DNA of 64,000 bases, taken from NCBI RefSeq assembly GCF_900108315.1, contig NZ_FNVB01000002.1, positions 1,842,594 through 1,906,593 on the forward strand. Direction: 5' to 3'. Position 1 is the stretch's first letter. The number at the start of each line of letters is the position of its first letter. The position numbers and the translations under genes are program-made. Under the pieces are notes generated by a model. The model saw only the letters and a list, made by a program, of their open reading frames with translations. It did no database searches and was not told where the DNA came from. This document shows positions 33,698 to 42,793 of the stretch, piece by piece. This DNA comes from Saccharopolyspora kobensis (lineage in GTDB: Bacteria > Actinomycetota > Actinomycetes > Mycobacteriales > Pseudonocardiaceae).

Positions 33698-35308
33698 TCA
33701 CGGGCGGTGCATGTCCCACGCCAGCAGCGCCACGTGCAGGGACACCAGCGATTCCGGGCTGTCGAGGGAAACGCCGAGTAATTGCTCGACGCGGGCCAGC
33801 TGCCCGTAGTACGCCGTCCGGGACACGTGCGCCGAGGACGCGGCAGCGGACTTGTTTCCGCCGTGGCGGCACAAGGCGCGCAACGCTTCGAGCAGTCGCG
33901 GGTTGTCGAGGATCGGGCCCAGCTCGCGCTCGGCGAAGGCCGTCAGCCGTTCATCGCCGCGCAGCAGGTGCAGCAGTCCGCGCAGGCGCACGTCGTCGAG
34001 CCGGTGGAACTCGCGCGCGCCGTCGTCGACGTGCAACGCCGCCTCCGCGACCTGAGCGGCTTCGGTGAGCGTCCGGCGCGCCCCGGAGATCGAGGCCACC
34101 GCGGTCCCGACGGCCACCACCAGCGGCAGCGCGGCAGACCGGCGGATGTCGGCCGCGAGCCGGTGCAGCGCGGCGTCCACGTCGGTGTCCGGCAGCGCGA
34201 CCACCGCGTGCACGGTGAGATCGTCGACGACCCCGACCAGCACCGGCAGCTTGGCCTTGCGCGCGGCGAGCGCGGTCGCCTCGGCCAGATCGCGCAGCGC
34301 CTGCTGGGTCTCCAGCGCGGGCGCCGGCGTGGTGGTGGTGCGCGGGCGCACCGCGATGCCCACCAGCGGGCCGTCCAGCGGCACCCCGACGCCGGCGGCG
34401 CGAGCGGCCAGATCGGCGGTCTCGACGCTGCCCGCGAGCAGTTCGGTGATCAGCGTGCGGTGCGTCTGCCGCTCCAGGCTCTCCCGGTCGCGCGTGACCA
34501 GCCGGTTCACCGCCAGCGCCGAGGCCGCCCGCTCGGCCACCACGACGTGCCGGTGCGCGGGCTCGGGCCCGAGCACCACCAGCCGGCCCCAGTCATCGCC
34601 GCGCGCTCCGACCACGGTGGTCAGCCACTCCCGGTCCGCGTCGTAGGCGGTGCGCCCGGACTGCACCACCGAGCGGGACCGCTCCGACCAGTCGGACAGC
34701 ACCGCCACCGGATCCTGCCCGGCCGCGTCGTAGGCCAGCACCTGGTGCGCCATCGTCTCCAGCACGACCGGCCGCTGGAGGATGCGCGACGCCTCGCGCA
34801 GCACGGACGCCGGTTCGGCGCCGGAGGTGGTCAGGGCGGTGAAGGTCTCGTGGATGGCGTGCGTGGCGCGCAGTTCGGCCAGCTGCGCGTCCCGGATGCG
34901 CGCCACCACTGCCTCGGTGACGCTGACGAACCTGGTCTCCTCCGACAACGTCACCAGCGGCAGGTCGTGCCGGTGCGCCGCGTCCACGAGCGCGTCCGGC
35001 ACCCGGTCGCGCCAGCGCCGCACGAGCTCCACGACCAGCCCGCACGCCCCGGCCGCGGCGAGCTCGTCGACGTAGCGGACCAGCTCGGCGGGCTCGTCGG
35101 ACAGCGCGATGCCCGTGGTCAGGACCAGCTCACCGCCGCTGAGCAGGGCGCCGATCTCGGCGATCTCGGCCACGTGCACCCACCGCACCCGGCGGTCCAG
35201 CCCCGACGCCCCGGCGATCACCCGCGGCTTGCCGCGCCGCAGCACCGGCAGGTCCAGGACCTCGGACACGGTCGGCAGCGCCAGCACGTCCTGCGACATC
35301 AGCTCCAT
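33698..35308 (-). CDS. PucR-family transcriptional regulator
   Basis: 536 aa. The N-terminal PucR ligand domain covers about residues 10-130 (PTVSEVLDLPVLRRGKPRVIAG, RVRWVHVAEIAEIGALLSGGEL). A central GGDEF-like segment follows, and the C-terminal PucR helix-turn-helix ends the protein (ALCRHGGNKSAAASSAHVSRTAYYGQLARVEQLLG). Family members activate purine, GABA or amino-acid catabolism. GGAGGT precedes ATG 35308. The gene diverges from the aminotransferase/dehydrogenase operon over 120 bp, which it most likely controls. Confidence 0.88.
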   Translation of the reverse strand: MELMSQDVLALPTVSEVLDLPVLRRGKPRVIAGASGLDRRVRWVHVAEIAEIGALLSGGELVLTTGIALSDEPAELVRYVDELAAAGACGLVVELVRRWRDRVPDALVDAAHRHDLPLVTLSEETRFVSVTEAVVARIRDAQLAELRATHAIHETFTALTTSGAEPASVLREASRILQRPVVLETMAHQVLAYDAAGQDPVAVLSDWSERSRSVVQSGRTAYDADREWLTTVVGARGDDWGRLVVLGPEPAHRHVVVAERAASALAVNRLVTRDRESLERQTHRTLITELLAGSVETADLAARAAGVGVPLDGPLVGIAVRPRTTTTPAPALETQQALRDLAEATALAARKAKLPVLVGVVDDLTVHAVVALPDTDVDAALHRLAADIRRSAALPLVVAVGTAVASISGARRTLTEAAQVAEAALHVDDGAREFHRLDDVRLRGLLHLLRGDERLTAFAERELGPILDNPRLLEALRALCRHGGNKSAAASSAHVSRTAYYGQLARVEQLLGVSLDSPESLVSLHVALLAWDMHRP

Positions 35309-35428
35309 CGCACCTCCTCGGTGCACACACCGTACGGCGGCGGAGGTCAGGTGCGTACAACCTGTCCGTAGGAGAGCGCGCTGCCTGCGGGCGAGACTGG
35401 GCGCATCGGCACGATGGAACGGGGAGCT

Positions 35429-36730
35429 ATGTCGCAATCCTTGTCGGCCCGCCACCGCGCGGCCCTGCCCAGCTGGCTGTCGCTCTACTACGAGGAACCC
35501 ATCGAGATCGTCAGCGGCCGGGGGCGGCACGTCACCGACGCGGCGGGCAACACCTACCTGGACTTCTTCGCCGGGATCCTGACCAACGCGATCGGCTACG
35601 ACATCGCCGAGATCAGCGACGCGATCCGCCGCCAGGTCGACACCGGCATCCTGCACACCTCCACGCTGTACCTGATCCGGCAGCAGGTGGAGCTGGCCGA
35701 GCGGATCGGCGAGCTCTCCGGGATCGCCAACCCCAAGGTCTTCTTCACCAACTCCGGCACCGAGGCCAACGAGACCGCGCTGATGCTGGCCACCCAGCGG
35801 CGGCGCAGCAACCAGGTGCTCGCGCTGCGCAACTCCTACCACGGCCGGGCCTTCGGCACCCTCGGCGTCACCGGCAACCGGGGCTGGTCGGCCAGCGCGC
35901 TGTCGCCGGTCAAGGTCAGCTACGTGCACGGCGGCTACCGCTACCGCAGCCCGTTCCGCGACCTGTCCGACGCCGACTACATCGCCGCCTGCGTGGACGA
36001 CCTCCGCGAGGTGATCGAGACGACCACCGCCGGTGACGTGGCGTGCATGATCGCCGAGCCGATCCAGGGCGTCGGCGGCTTCGCCACCCCGCCCGACGGG
36101 TTGTTCGGCGCGTTCGCCGAGGTGCTCGACGAGTACGGCATCCTGCTGATCTCCGACGAGGTGCAGACCGGCTGGGGCCGCACCGGCGAGCACTTCTGGG
36201 GCATCCAGGCGCACGGCGTCACCCCGGCCGCGATGACCTTCGCCAAGGGCCTGGGCAACGGGCTGGCCATCGGCGGCGTGGTGGCCGAGGCCGGGCTGAT
36301 GGACTGCCTGACCGCGAACTCGATCTCCACCTTCGGCGGCAACCCGATCTCCACCGGCGGTGCCGCGGCGGCGCTGGAGTACCTGCTGGACAACGACCTG
36401 CAGGGCAACGCCGCCAAGCTCGGCACCCGGCTGCTGGACGGGCTGCGCGCGCACGCCGAGCGCTGCGCGCTGATCGGCGACGTGCGCGGCAAGGGCCTGA
36501 TGATCGGCATCGAGCTGGTCGAGCCCGGCACCCGCACGCCCGCCGCCGCGGCCGCCGCCCGGGTGATGGAGCTGACCAAGCAGCGCGGGCTGCTGGTGGG
36601 CAAGGGCGGTCTGCACGGCAACGTCCTGCGCCTGGCGCCGCCGATGACGCTGACCGACGATGAAGCCGCGCAGGCACTGCAGATCCTCACCGAAACCATC
36701 GCACTGGCCGAGCAGGAGCTCCACCGATGA
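35429..36730 (+). CDS. Class III aminotransferase (omega-amino acid type)
   Basis: 433 aa. PLP-binding lysine is Lys273 in MTFAKGLGNG. Other class III features are ANETALMLATQ, YHGRAFGTLGVTG and ISDEVQTGWGRTG. The coupled gene encodes a semialdehyde dehydrogenase, so the amino donor is probably beta-alanine, beta-aminoisobutyrate or GABA. The start is uncertain between ATG 35429, which has a close GGGGAG, and ATG 35414. The shorter form is used because it gives the usual N-terminus. Its last codons overlap the next gene as ATGA. Confidence 0.87.
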   Translation: MSQSLSARHRAALPSWLSLYYEEPIEIVSGRGRHVTDAAGNTYLDFFAGILTNAIGYDIAEISDAIRRQVDTGILHTSTLYLIRQQVELAERIGELSGIANPKVFFTNSGTEANETALMLATQRRRSNQVLALRNSYHGRAFGTLGVTGNRGWSASALSPVKVSYVHGGYRYRSPFRDLSDADYIAACVDDLREVIETTTAGDVACMIAEPIQGVGGFATPPDGLFGAFAEVLDEYGILLISDEVQTGWGRTGEHFWGIQAHGVTPAAMTFAKGLGNGLAIGGVVAEAGLMDCLTANSISTFGGNPISTGGAAAALEYLLDNDLQGNAAKLGTRLLDGLRAHAERCALIGDVRGKGLMIGIELVEPGTRTPAAAAAARVMELTKQRGLLVGKGGLHGNVLRLAPPMTLTDDEAAQALQILTETIALAEQELHR

Positions 36731-38220
36731 CAGAACTGATCAGGCACTGGATCGCGGGCGAGTTCGACGACGCGGTCCCGCAGCGCACCGGCGAGGTCTT
36801 CGACCCGGCCACCGGCGCGGTCGCCAAGCAGGTCGCGTTCGCCGCCGAGTCCGATGTGGACTCCGCGGTGGCGGCGGCCGCCGAGGCACTCAAGAGCTGG
36901 CGGCGCACGTCGCTGGCGAAGCGGTCGAACGTGCTGTTCGCCTTCCGGGAACTGCTCAACCGGCACAAGGACGAGCTGGCCGAGATCATCACCGCCGAGC
37001 ACGGCAAGGTGCTCTCCGACGCCGCTGGCGAGGTCCAGCGCGGCCTGGAGAACGTCGAGTACGCCTGCGGCATCCCCAACCTGCTCCGGGGCGGCTTCTC
37101 GGAGAACGCCTCGACCAGCGTCGACGTGCACTCGGTGCGCCAGCCGGTCGGTGTCGTCGGGGTGATCTCGCCGTTCAACTTCCCGGCCATGGTGCCGCTG
37201 TGGTTCGTGCCGAACGCGATCGCCTGCGGCAACACCGTGGTGCTCAAGCCGAGCGAGAAGGACCCGTCGGCGGCCAACTTCATCGCCGGGCTCTGGAAGG
37301 AAGCGGGGCTGCCCGACGGCGTGCTCAACGTCGTGCACGGCGACAAGGTCGCCGTCGACGCCCTGCTGGCGCACCCGGTGGTCAAGGCGGTGTCGTTCGT
37401 CGGCTCCACCCCGGTGGCGCGCTACGTCTACGAGACCGGCACCGGCCGCGGCAAGCGGGTGCAGGCCCTCGGCGGTGCCAAGAACCACATGGTGGTGCTG
37501 CCCGACGCCGACCTGGACCTGGCGGCCGACGCCGCGGTCTCGGCCGGGTTCGGCTCGGCGGGGGAGCGGTGCATGGCGATCTCCGCGGTCGTCGCGGTCG
37601 ACCCGGTCGGCGACGAGCTGGTCGCCAAGATCGCCGAGCGGATGGCCAAGCTCAACGTCGGCGACGGCCGCCGGGGCTGCGACATGGGGCCGCTGGTCAC
37701 CGCCGCGCACCGGGACCGGGTGTCGTCCTACGTGGACGCGGGCATCGCGGCGGGCGCGGAGCTGGTGGTGGACGGCCGGGGCGTCCGGGTCGACGGCGGC
37801 GAGGGCGGCTTCTGGCTCGGGCCCACGCTGTTCGACCACGTCGGCACCGGCATGTCCATCTACACCGACGAGATCTTCGGTCCGGTGCTCTCGGTGCTGC
37901 GGGTGCCCAGCTACGACGCGGCGATCCAGGTGCTCAACGACAACCCGTACGGCAACGGCACCGCGATCTTCACCGAGAGCGGCGGCGCTGCCCGGCAGTA
38001 CTGCGAGGAGGTCGAGGTCGGCATGGTCGGGGTGAACGTCCCGATCCCGGTGCCGGTGTCGTACTACTCCTTCGGCGGCTGGAAGGACTCGCTGTTCGGC
38101 GACGCGCACGCCTACGGCCCGGACGGCATCCAGTTCTACACCCGCACCAAGGTGGTCACCACGCGCTGGCCGGATCCCTCCCACGGCGGCGTCGACCTCG
38201 GATTCCCGCAGAGCACCTGA
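36727..38220 (+). CDS. mmsA: CoA-acylating (methyl)malonate-semialdehyde dehydrogenase
   Basis: 497 aa, the normal length. The catalytic cysteine is Cys282 in AGERCMAISAVV, the context typical of methylmalonate-semialdehyde dehydrogenases rather than general ALDHs. SPFNFPAMVPLW and GNTVVLKPSEKDPS mark the NAD site. It turns the semialdehyde made by the upstream aminotransferase into acetyl-CoA or propionyl-CoA with CO2 release. ATG 36727 overlaps the previous stop by four bases. A strong hairpin follows at 38227-38266. Whether valine, thymine, uracil or beta-alanine feeds the pathway is not decided by the sequence. Confidence 0.88.
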   Translation: MTELIRHWIAGEFDDAVPQRTGEVFDPATGAVAKQVAFAAESDVDSAVAAAAEALKSWRRTSLAKRSNVLFAFRELLNRHKDELAEIITAEHGKVLSDAAGEVQRGLENVEYACGIPNLLRGGFSENASTSVDVHSVRQPVGVVGVISPFNFPAMVPLWFVPNAIACGNTVVLKPSEKDPSAANFIAGLWKEAGLPDGVLNVVHGDKVAVDALLAHPVVKAVSFVGSTPVARYVYETGTGRGKRVQALGGAKNHMVVLPDADLDLAADAAVSAGFGSAGERCMAISAVVAVDPVGDELVAKIAERMAKLNVGDGRRGCDMGPLVTAAHRDRVSSYVDAGIAAGAELVVDGRGVRVDGGEGGFWLGPTLFDHVGTGMSIYTDEIFGPVLSVLRVPSYDAAIQVLNDNPYGNGTAIFTESGGAARQYCEEVEVGMVGVNVPIPVPVSYYSFGGWKDSLFGDAHAYGPDGIQFYTRTKVVTTRWPDPSHGGVDLGFPQST

Positions 38221-38226
38221 TCCGCC

Positions 38227-38266
38227 CGGTGCCGGGGAGCTCTCCGCGGAGGGCTCCCCGGCACCG
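38227..38266 (+). terminator. Strong terminator after the mmsA operon
   Basis: CGGTGCCGGGGAGC (38227-38240) pairs perfectly with 38253-38266 over a 12-nt loop and is followed by TTG. It begins 6 bp past the mmsA stop. Confidence 0.8.
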
Positions 38267-38314
38267 TTGCGCCAGCCGGTGGGAATCGTCGGGCCGCTGA
38301 CTAGGCTCGCCGGC

Positions 38315-38842
38315 ATGGGAGACGTGGCGTTGAGACCGGTCCGCGAGGACGACCTGGCGACCCTGGAGTGGTTGATCAACGAGCCGGAGACCACCGCGCC
38401 GCACAACTGGTGGGGCTGGCGCAAACCGGACCGGATGACCAGGCGCTGGGAGGAGTCCGGCCTGCTCGGCGAGGAGCAGGGGGTGCTGCTGGTGGACGTC
38501 GGGGCGGAGCTGATCGGGTTCGTCTCCTGGCACCGCGTCGAGACGGGACCGTCGTCGCACTGCTTCGAGATCGGCGTCAACCTGCAGCCGGAGGCGCGCG
38601 GGCACGGCCACGGCACCGAGGCGCAGCGCCTGCTGGTCCGGTACCTGTTCGCGCACACCCAGGTCAACCGCCTGGAAGCGGGCACCGAGCTGGACAACGT
38701 CGCCGAGCAACGAGCCCTGGAGAAGGCCGGTTTCACCAGGGAAGGCGTCCTGCGCGGCTACACCTTCCGCAACGGCCGCTGGCGCGACTGCGCGCGCTAC
38801 AGCATCCTCCGCGACGAAGTGGACCTCACCGACCTGGCATGA
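38315..38842 (+). CDS. RimJ/RimL-type GNAT acetyltransferase
   Basis: 175 aa. The GNAT core is clear: LRPVREDDLATLEWLINEPE at the N-terminus, FEIGVNLQPEARGHGHGTEA with the acetyl-CoA loop R-G-x-G-x-G-T/A, and RLEAGTELDNVAEQRALEKAGF near the end. It modifies an amino group on an unknown protein or small molecule. TAGGCT stands exactly 7 bp before ATG 38315 with no ribosome site, so the message is probably leaderless. Confidence 0.87.
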   Translation: MGDVALRPVREDDLATLEWLINEPETTAPHNWWGWRKPDRMTRRWEESGLLGEEQGVLLVDVGAELIGFVSWHRVETGPSSHCFEIGVNLQPEARGHGHGTEAQRLLVRYLFAHTQVNRLEAGTELDNVAEQRALEKAGFTREGVLRGYTFRNGRWRDCARYSILRDEVDLTDLA

Positions 38843-39034
38843 TCGTCCGCCGTTCGGCCGCTCCGTCCGCAGCAGCGGGGTCGAGACGACACCGGTCATC
38901 CGGACGGTCAAGCGGGCCGTCGCGCCGCTGGTGGGGTGATGTCCGCTGAAGTGATCAGCCCCATCGGGCGCGCCGGAGACCGCTGTCGATAGCATGTCCG
39001 CGACATGCCCGGTTCGCGAGTTCGGGAGGCGGAC

Positions 39035-39220
39035 GTGACCGCTGAGCCCGAACCGGGCGGTATCTGCCGGGGATGCCGGGGCCGTGGGCAGGTCCGGGTG
39101 CCGCGCGGGTACTTCTCGGCGGAGACCGGGGAGGCCTACACCGTCATGGGCTGGACGCGCTGCCGGCACTGCCGGGCGACGCCGGGCCGCCAGCAGCACC
39201 CGTGGCCGCCGCGGACGTGA
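39035..39220 (+). CDS. 61-aa two-CxxC zinc-ribbon-like protein
   Basis: Start GTG 39035 is fixed by GGGAGG 5 nt upstream; an in-frame ATG at 39005 has none. The protein has two knuckles, CRGCRG near residue 11 and CRHC near 43, spaced like one zinc ribbon, with a hydrophobic YFSAETGEAYTVMGW between. It resembles the second mini-protein 157 bp downstream (39378-39587). The function is unknown; binding zinc and a protein or nucleic-acid partner is the usual guess for this shape. Confidence 0.6.
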   Translation: MTAEPEPGGICRGCRGRGQVRVPRGYFSAETGEAYTVMGWTRCRHCRATPGRQQHPWPPRT

Positions 39221-39377
39221 GGATCGAGGCAACACCCCTCGTGTCGGAGTCCTGCCCACCGCACCGCAGGGACCGTGACGCGATCCAGCCACAAGAAGCC
39301 ACCAAACGCCAGATCTCTCCCGGATCCGACCACCACTGAAGAACGCGGAGAGGCGGGACCGAGAGGCGGGACAGCGC

Positions 39378-39587
39378 ATGACCGACGAGGGGCAGCCGCC
39401 GGTGTTCGACCGCGGGCCGAACGCGATCTGCTTCACCTGCGGCGGGTTCAAGAAGGTCAGCGATCCCCGCCTGTACATGATCCAGGCGACCGAGGACCTG
39501 ACGACCGGCATGACGCTGGCGGAGTGGCGCGGCTGCCCGCAGTGCGGCGGCGACGGCATCCTGACCGGGATCCGGCCGCCCGTCTGA
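39378..39587 (+). CDS. 69-aa two-CxxC zinc-ribbon-like protein
   Basis: Two knuckles, CFTCGG near residue 18 and CPQCGG near 53, flank KVSDPRLYMIQATEDLTTGMT, again with the spacing of one zinc ribbon. The C-x2-C-G-G form is also seen in DnaJ zinc motifs. The ATG is at 39378 with only a weak upstream purine run. With the gene at 39035-39220 it makes a tandem pair ahead of a PrsW-like protease gene. No function can be assigned. Confidence 0.6.
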   Translation: MTDEGQPPVFDRGPNAICFTCGGFKKVSDPRLYMIQATEDLTTGMTLAEWRGCPQCGGDGILTGIRPPV

Positions 39588-39692
39588 GCGGTTCCAGGAC
39601 GAATCCCGGAGACCTCAAGCCCGGGGTGATCCGGCCGACGAATCGGGCCGACCGGAGGATGCGGCCGGAGTCGATCTCATACGCTCTCCCGC

Positions 39693-41156
39693 ATGCCCGT
39701 GCTCAAACCTCAGTCGGTCCTGGACGGCCACAGCTCGAACCGGACACCGGTGCCGCTGATCGTCGGGCTGGTGGTCTCCGGCGTCTGCCTGCTGCTGGCG
39801 GTGGCCTTCTACCTGCTCACGGGCGGGCCGGTGAACGTCGGGGTCGGCACGCTGCTGGCGCTTCCCACGGCGATCGTGCTCGTCGCGCTGATCCTGCTCG
39901 TCGACCGGCTGGAACCCGAGCCGCGGGTCAACCTGGTGCTGTCCTTCGGCTGGGGCGCCGGGGTCGCCATCATCGGCGCCCTGATCGTGAACTCGGTGAC
40001 CGGCGCGCTGCTGGTCCCGTCGGTGGGCCAGGCGGCGGCCGACGGGATCACCGCCTCGGTGGTGGCGCCGGTGGTCGAGGAGAGCTTCAAGGGCTCGCTG
40101 CTGCTGTACCTGCTGCTGGTGCGGCGGCACGAGATCGACGGGCCCACCGACGGGATCGTCTACGCCAGCATGTGCGGGCTGGGCTTCGCGATGGTGGAGA
40201 ACGTCCTCTACTACATGCGCGGCATCGACGACGGCTCGCTGGCGTTCATGGTGCTGCTGCGCGGCGTGATCTCGCCGCTCGGCCACCCGCTCTACACCTC
40301 GATCATCGGCCTCGGCGTGGCCTACGCCGCGACGCACAGCGGTGCGGGCCGGGTGTTCGCCGTGATCGGCGGCTGGATCGGCGGGGTACTGCTGCACGCG
40401 CTGTGGAACGGCAGCCTGACGCTGCTGGGCTTCCAGGGCATGGTGATCGCGTACCTGGTCGAGCTGCTGGTGCTGATCGTCCTGGTGGTCGTGCTGATCA
40501 AGGACCGCAAGCGGCTGGTGCGGCTGATCGGCAGGTACCTGCCCGCCTACATCCCGAGCGGACTGGTGCAGCCCAACGACGTGCAGATGCTGGGCAGCAT
40601 GTCCGGGCGCAGGCAGGCGCGGCACTGGGCGCGCGCTCAGGCGGGCAACACGGGAGTGCGCGCGATGGGCGACTACCAGCTGGCGGCGACCGAGCTGGCG
40701 CTGCTGCACTCGCACGCGGAGAAGAGCACCATCGCGCCGCAGCAGTTCTTCGCGCGGCGGGAGGCCATCCTGACGTTGATGCGGATGGCCCGCGACGCGT
40801 TCTTCCGGCGGATGCCGCAGCCACCGCCGCCGCCGCCGTGGGCGCACGAACAGCCGTCCGGCTTCTTCAAGATCCCGGCGGAGTTGAAGGAGATGCCGAC
40901 ACACAAGCTGCGCGCGCAGATCCCGCCCGCCGGGCCGCGTCCCCCGCAAGCGCAGGCCACGCAGCGCCTGCAGCAGCCACCGCAACCGGCCGCCGGTCAG
41001 CGCCCGCCGCAGCCACCGCCCGCCGGACCACCGCAGCAGCCACCCGCCGGGCAGCCTCCGCAGCAGCCACCGCTCGGGCACCGTCCGCCGGGACGTCCGC
41101 CGCAGCCCCCGGGCCCGCAAGGCCCTCGCCCGGGCGGTCCCTGGCCGCCGCGCTGA
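39693..41156 (+). CDS. PrsW-family intramembrane protease with Pro-rich tail
   Basis: 487 aa. About eight or nine helices fill residues 20-275. The glutamate-protease-like motifs are present: VVEESFK, FAMVENVLYY, and histidine-containing HPLYTSIIG and HALWNG. PrsW proteins cleave membrane anti-sigma factors, and this one could act on such a protein, for example the zf-HC2 anti-sigma factor at 3039-3752, though that is speculative. From about residue 380 a Pro/Gln/Gly-rich tail (PPPPP, QQPP repeats) extends to the end. TACGCT 7 bp before ATG 39693 suggests a leaderless start. Confidence 0.85.
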   Translation: MPVLKPQSVLDGHSSNRTPVPLIVGLVVSGVCLLLAVAFYLLTGGPVNVGVGTLLALPTAIVLVALILLVDRLEPEPRVNLVLSFGWGAGVAIIGALIVNSVTGALLVPSVGQAAADGITASVVAPVVEESFKGSLLLYLLLVRRHEIDGPTDGIVYASMCGLGFAMVENVLYYMRGIDDGSLAFMVLLRGVISPLGHPLYTSIIGLGVAYAATHSGAGRVFAVIGGWIGGVLLHALWNGSLTLLGFQGMVIAYLVELLVLIVLVVVLIKDRKRLVRLIGRYLPAYIPSGLVQPNDVQMLGSMSGRRQARHWARAQAGNTGVRAMGDYQLAATELALLHSHAEKSTIAPQQFFARREAILTLMRMARDAFFRRMPQPPPPPPWAHEQPSGFFKIPAELKEMPTHKLRAQIPPAGPRPPQAQATQRLQQPPQPAAGQRPPQPPPAGPPQQPPAGQPPQQPPLGHRPPGRPPQPPGPQGPRPGGPWPPR

Positions 41157-41159
41157 GCA

Positions 41160-42662
41160 TCAGAACGTGCGCAGCCGCGGCCAGAGCTCGGACCAGGGCC
41201 GGACGGGATCCTGGTAGAGGGTTATCTCGTTGCCGCGGGCCATGTTCACCAGCTCCGAGCGCACCGTCCCGAGCTGCTGGGAGCGCCCGAAGTGGGCGGC
41301 CAGCGAGCGCTCGCCGACGTAGAGCACGACGTCGGCCTCCGCGGGCGGGGCGCCGAAGAACCAGTAGCCCCGGTGCGGGCTGTAGACACCGGGCAGGCCT
41401 GACGCCCGCCCGCGCACGTCGAGCGCGCCCGCCAGGTAGTAGTTCTCCGCGACGATCACCGCCCGCCGCTGCTGCTCGGGCGGCAGCGATTCGTAGGCGC
41501 GGTCGACTGCGCTGGTCAGCTCCGGCCAGCCGGTCTCGTAGAGCCGCGGGTAGTTGGGGATCTCGGGATGGCGGGCCAGCAGGTCCAGCGGGTAGACCGG
41601 CAGCATCGCCAGCGGCAGCACCGCGGAGACCGCGCACACCGGCCACAGGATCTTGCCGCTGCGGTGCTGCAGCCCGGCCGCGGCCGCGGCGAACAGGACG
41701 CCGTACAGCCCGGCCAGGTAGTTCGGCCGCCCGCCGCCGGCGACGAAGAACACCAGCACGACCAGGACCGTCCAGCCGAGGAACCGGTACGGCTGCAAGG
41801 CGGGCGAGCGCAGCAGCACCACCAGGCCGTAGCAGCAGAGCACCGCCCCGAGCACGACACCGGCGTAGAACAGCGCGACGGGCAGGAGCAGGACGCGGTC
41901 GTTCTCGGCGTTGACGGCGGCGCCCATCTCCAGCGCCGGCCAGCCGTTGGCCGCCTGCCACCACAACGTGGGGACCGCGGTCAGCGCGGGTATCGCGACC
42001 GCCACCCACAACGCCGGGCGGGCCAGCACCGCTCGCGGGCCGGAGATGACGACGCCCAGCAGCAGCGCCGCGCACAGCACCACCACCTGGAACTTGGTCT
42101 GCACGGCCAGCGCGGCGATGAGCCCGATCCCGATGAGCAAGCGGTCCCGCCGAACACCGCGGCCGTGCAGCCGCACCCAGCGCACCAGCAGCCAGAGCAT
42201 CGCCGTCCACTGCAGCGGTTCCATCGTCGATGCGGTGAGCCAGTGCCCGTTGACCAGCAGCCACGGCGAGAGCGGGTAGGCCACCGCGGCGAGCGCCTGG
42301 GCCCTGCGGTTGCCGCCGAACTCGCGCGCGATCAGCGCGGTGACCACCATTCCGAGCGCGGTGACCAGCGCTGCGGGCAGCCGGAAGGCCACCAGCGACC
42401 CGGGGAACGCGGTGTCCAGGAAGGCGGCCAGCAGCGGGACCAGCGGTTGCTGGTCCATGTAGCCCCAGGCCGGGTGGAACTTCCCGGCGGCCAGGAAGTA
42501 GAGCTCGTCGGTGACGAGGTCGTAGCGCGGGGACAAGGCCACCAGCAGCGCGGTCACCAGCGCGGCGAGCACCAGCACCGGCGCGCGGGCGAAGGGCGGG
42601 ACGGGCCGGGGGAGCCGGTCGGTGATCGCATCGCCGAAATCGGTGGTGCTGCTCCTGGACAT
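41160..42662 (-). CDS. GT39-like membrane glycosyltransferase
   Basis: 500 aa with about ten helices. Asp-Glu in the first loop (RYDLVTDELYFLAAGKFH) is the typical DE catalytic site of GT-C dolichyl-phosphate-mannose-protein mannosyltransferase/ArnT-like enzymes. HPAWGYMDQQPLVPLLAAF also fits the family. The large C-terminal soluble domain (from about residue 370) is normal. It transfers a sugar from a polyprenyl-phosphate donor to an extracytoplasmic acceptor. It ends 3 bp from the converging PrsW gene. The donor and acceptor are unknown. Confidence 0.83.
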   Translation of the reverse strand: MSRSSTTDFGDAITDRLPRPVPPFARAPVLVLAALVTALLVALSPRYDLVTDELYFLAAGKFHPAWGYMDQQPLVPLLAAFLDTAFPGSLVAFRLPAALVTALGMVVTALIAREFGGNRRAQALAAVAYPLSPWLLVNGHWLTASTMEPLQWTAMLWLLVRWVRLHGRGVRRDRLLIGIGLIAALAVQTKFQVVVLCAALLLGVVISGPRAVLARPALWVAVAIPALTAVPTLWWQAANGWPALEMGAAVNAENDRVLLLPVALFYAGVVLGAVLCCYGLVVLLRSPALQPYRFLGWTVLVVLVFFVAGGGRPNYLAGLYGVLFAAAAAGLQHRSGKILWPVCAVSAVLPLAMLPVYPLDLLARHPEIPNYPRLYETGWPELTSAVDRAYESLPPEQQRRAVIVAENYYLAGALDVRGRASGLPGVYSPHRGYWFFGAPPAEADVVLYVGERSLAAHFGRSQQLGTVRSELVNMARGNEITLYQDPVRPWSELWPRLRTF

Positions 42663-42793
42663 CGGCTCCCCCCGTCCTGCCTGTCCGCGCAGCCTACTTC
42701 CCGATCGGCGGTGTCACAGGCGGTCGCGGACGTTTCGCGCCGCCGGAGTGCGGCTCAGCGCCCGGCCAGCCGTTTCCACAGTGGACGCAACGG

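Noticed and set aside
33698..36724. A minus-strand open frame of over 1000 codons
   Set aside because: Only its downstream part (33698-35308) is the PucR gene with a proper ribosome site; the upstream part is the antisense of the aminotransferase gene and is low in family-like sequence.
40900..41150. Repeat region at the end of the PrsW gene
   Set aside because: It is the Pro/Gln-rich coding tail of the same protein, not an independent repeat element.
39275..41914. Long plus-strand frame of 879 codons
   Set aside because: It overlaps PrsW in another frame and runs over the GT39 gene antisense; Arg/Ala/Pro-rich text with no motif.
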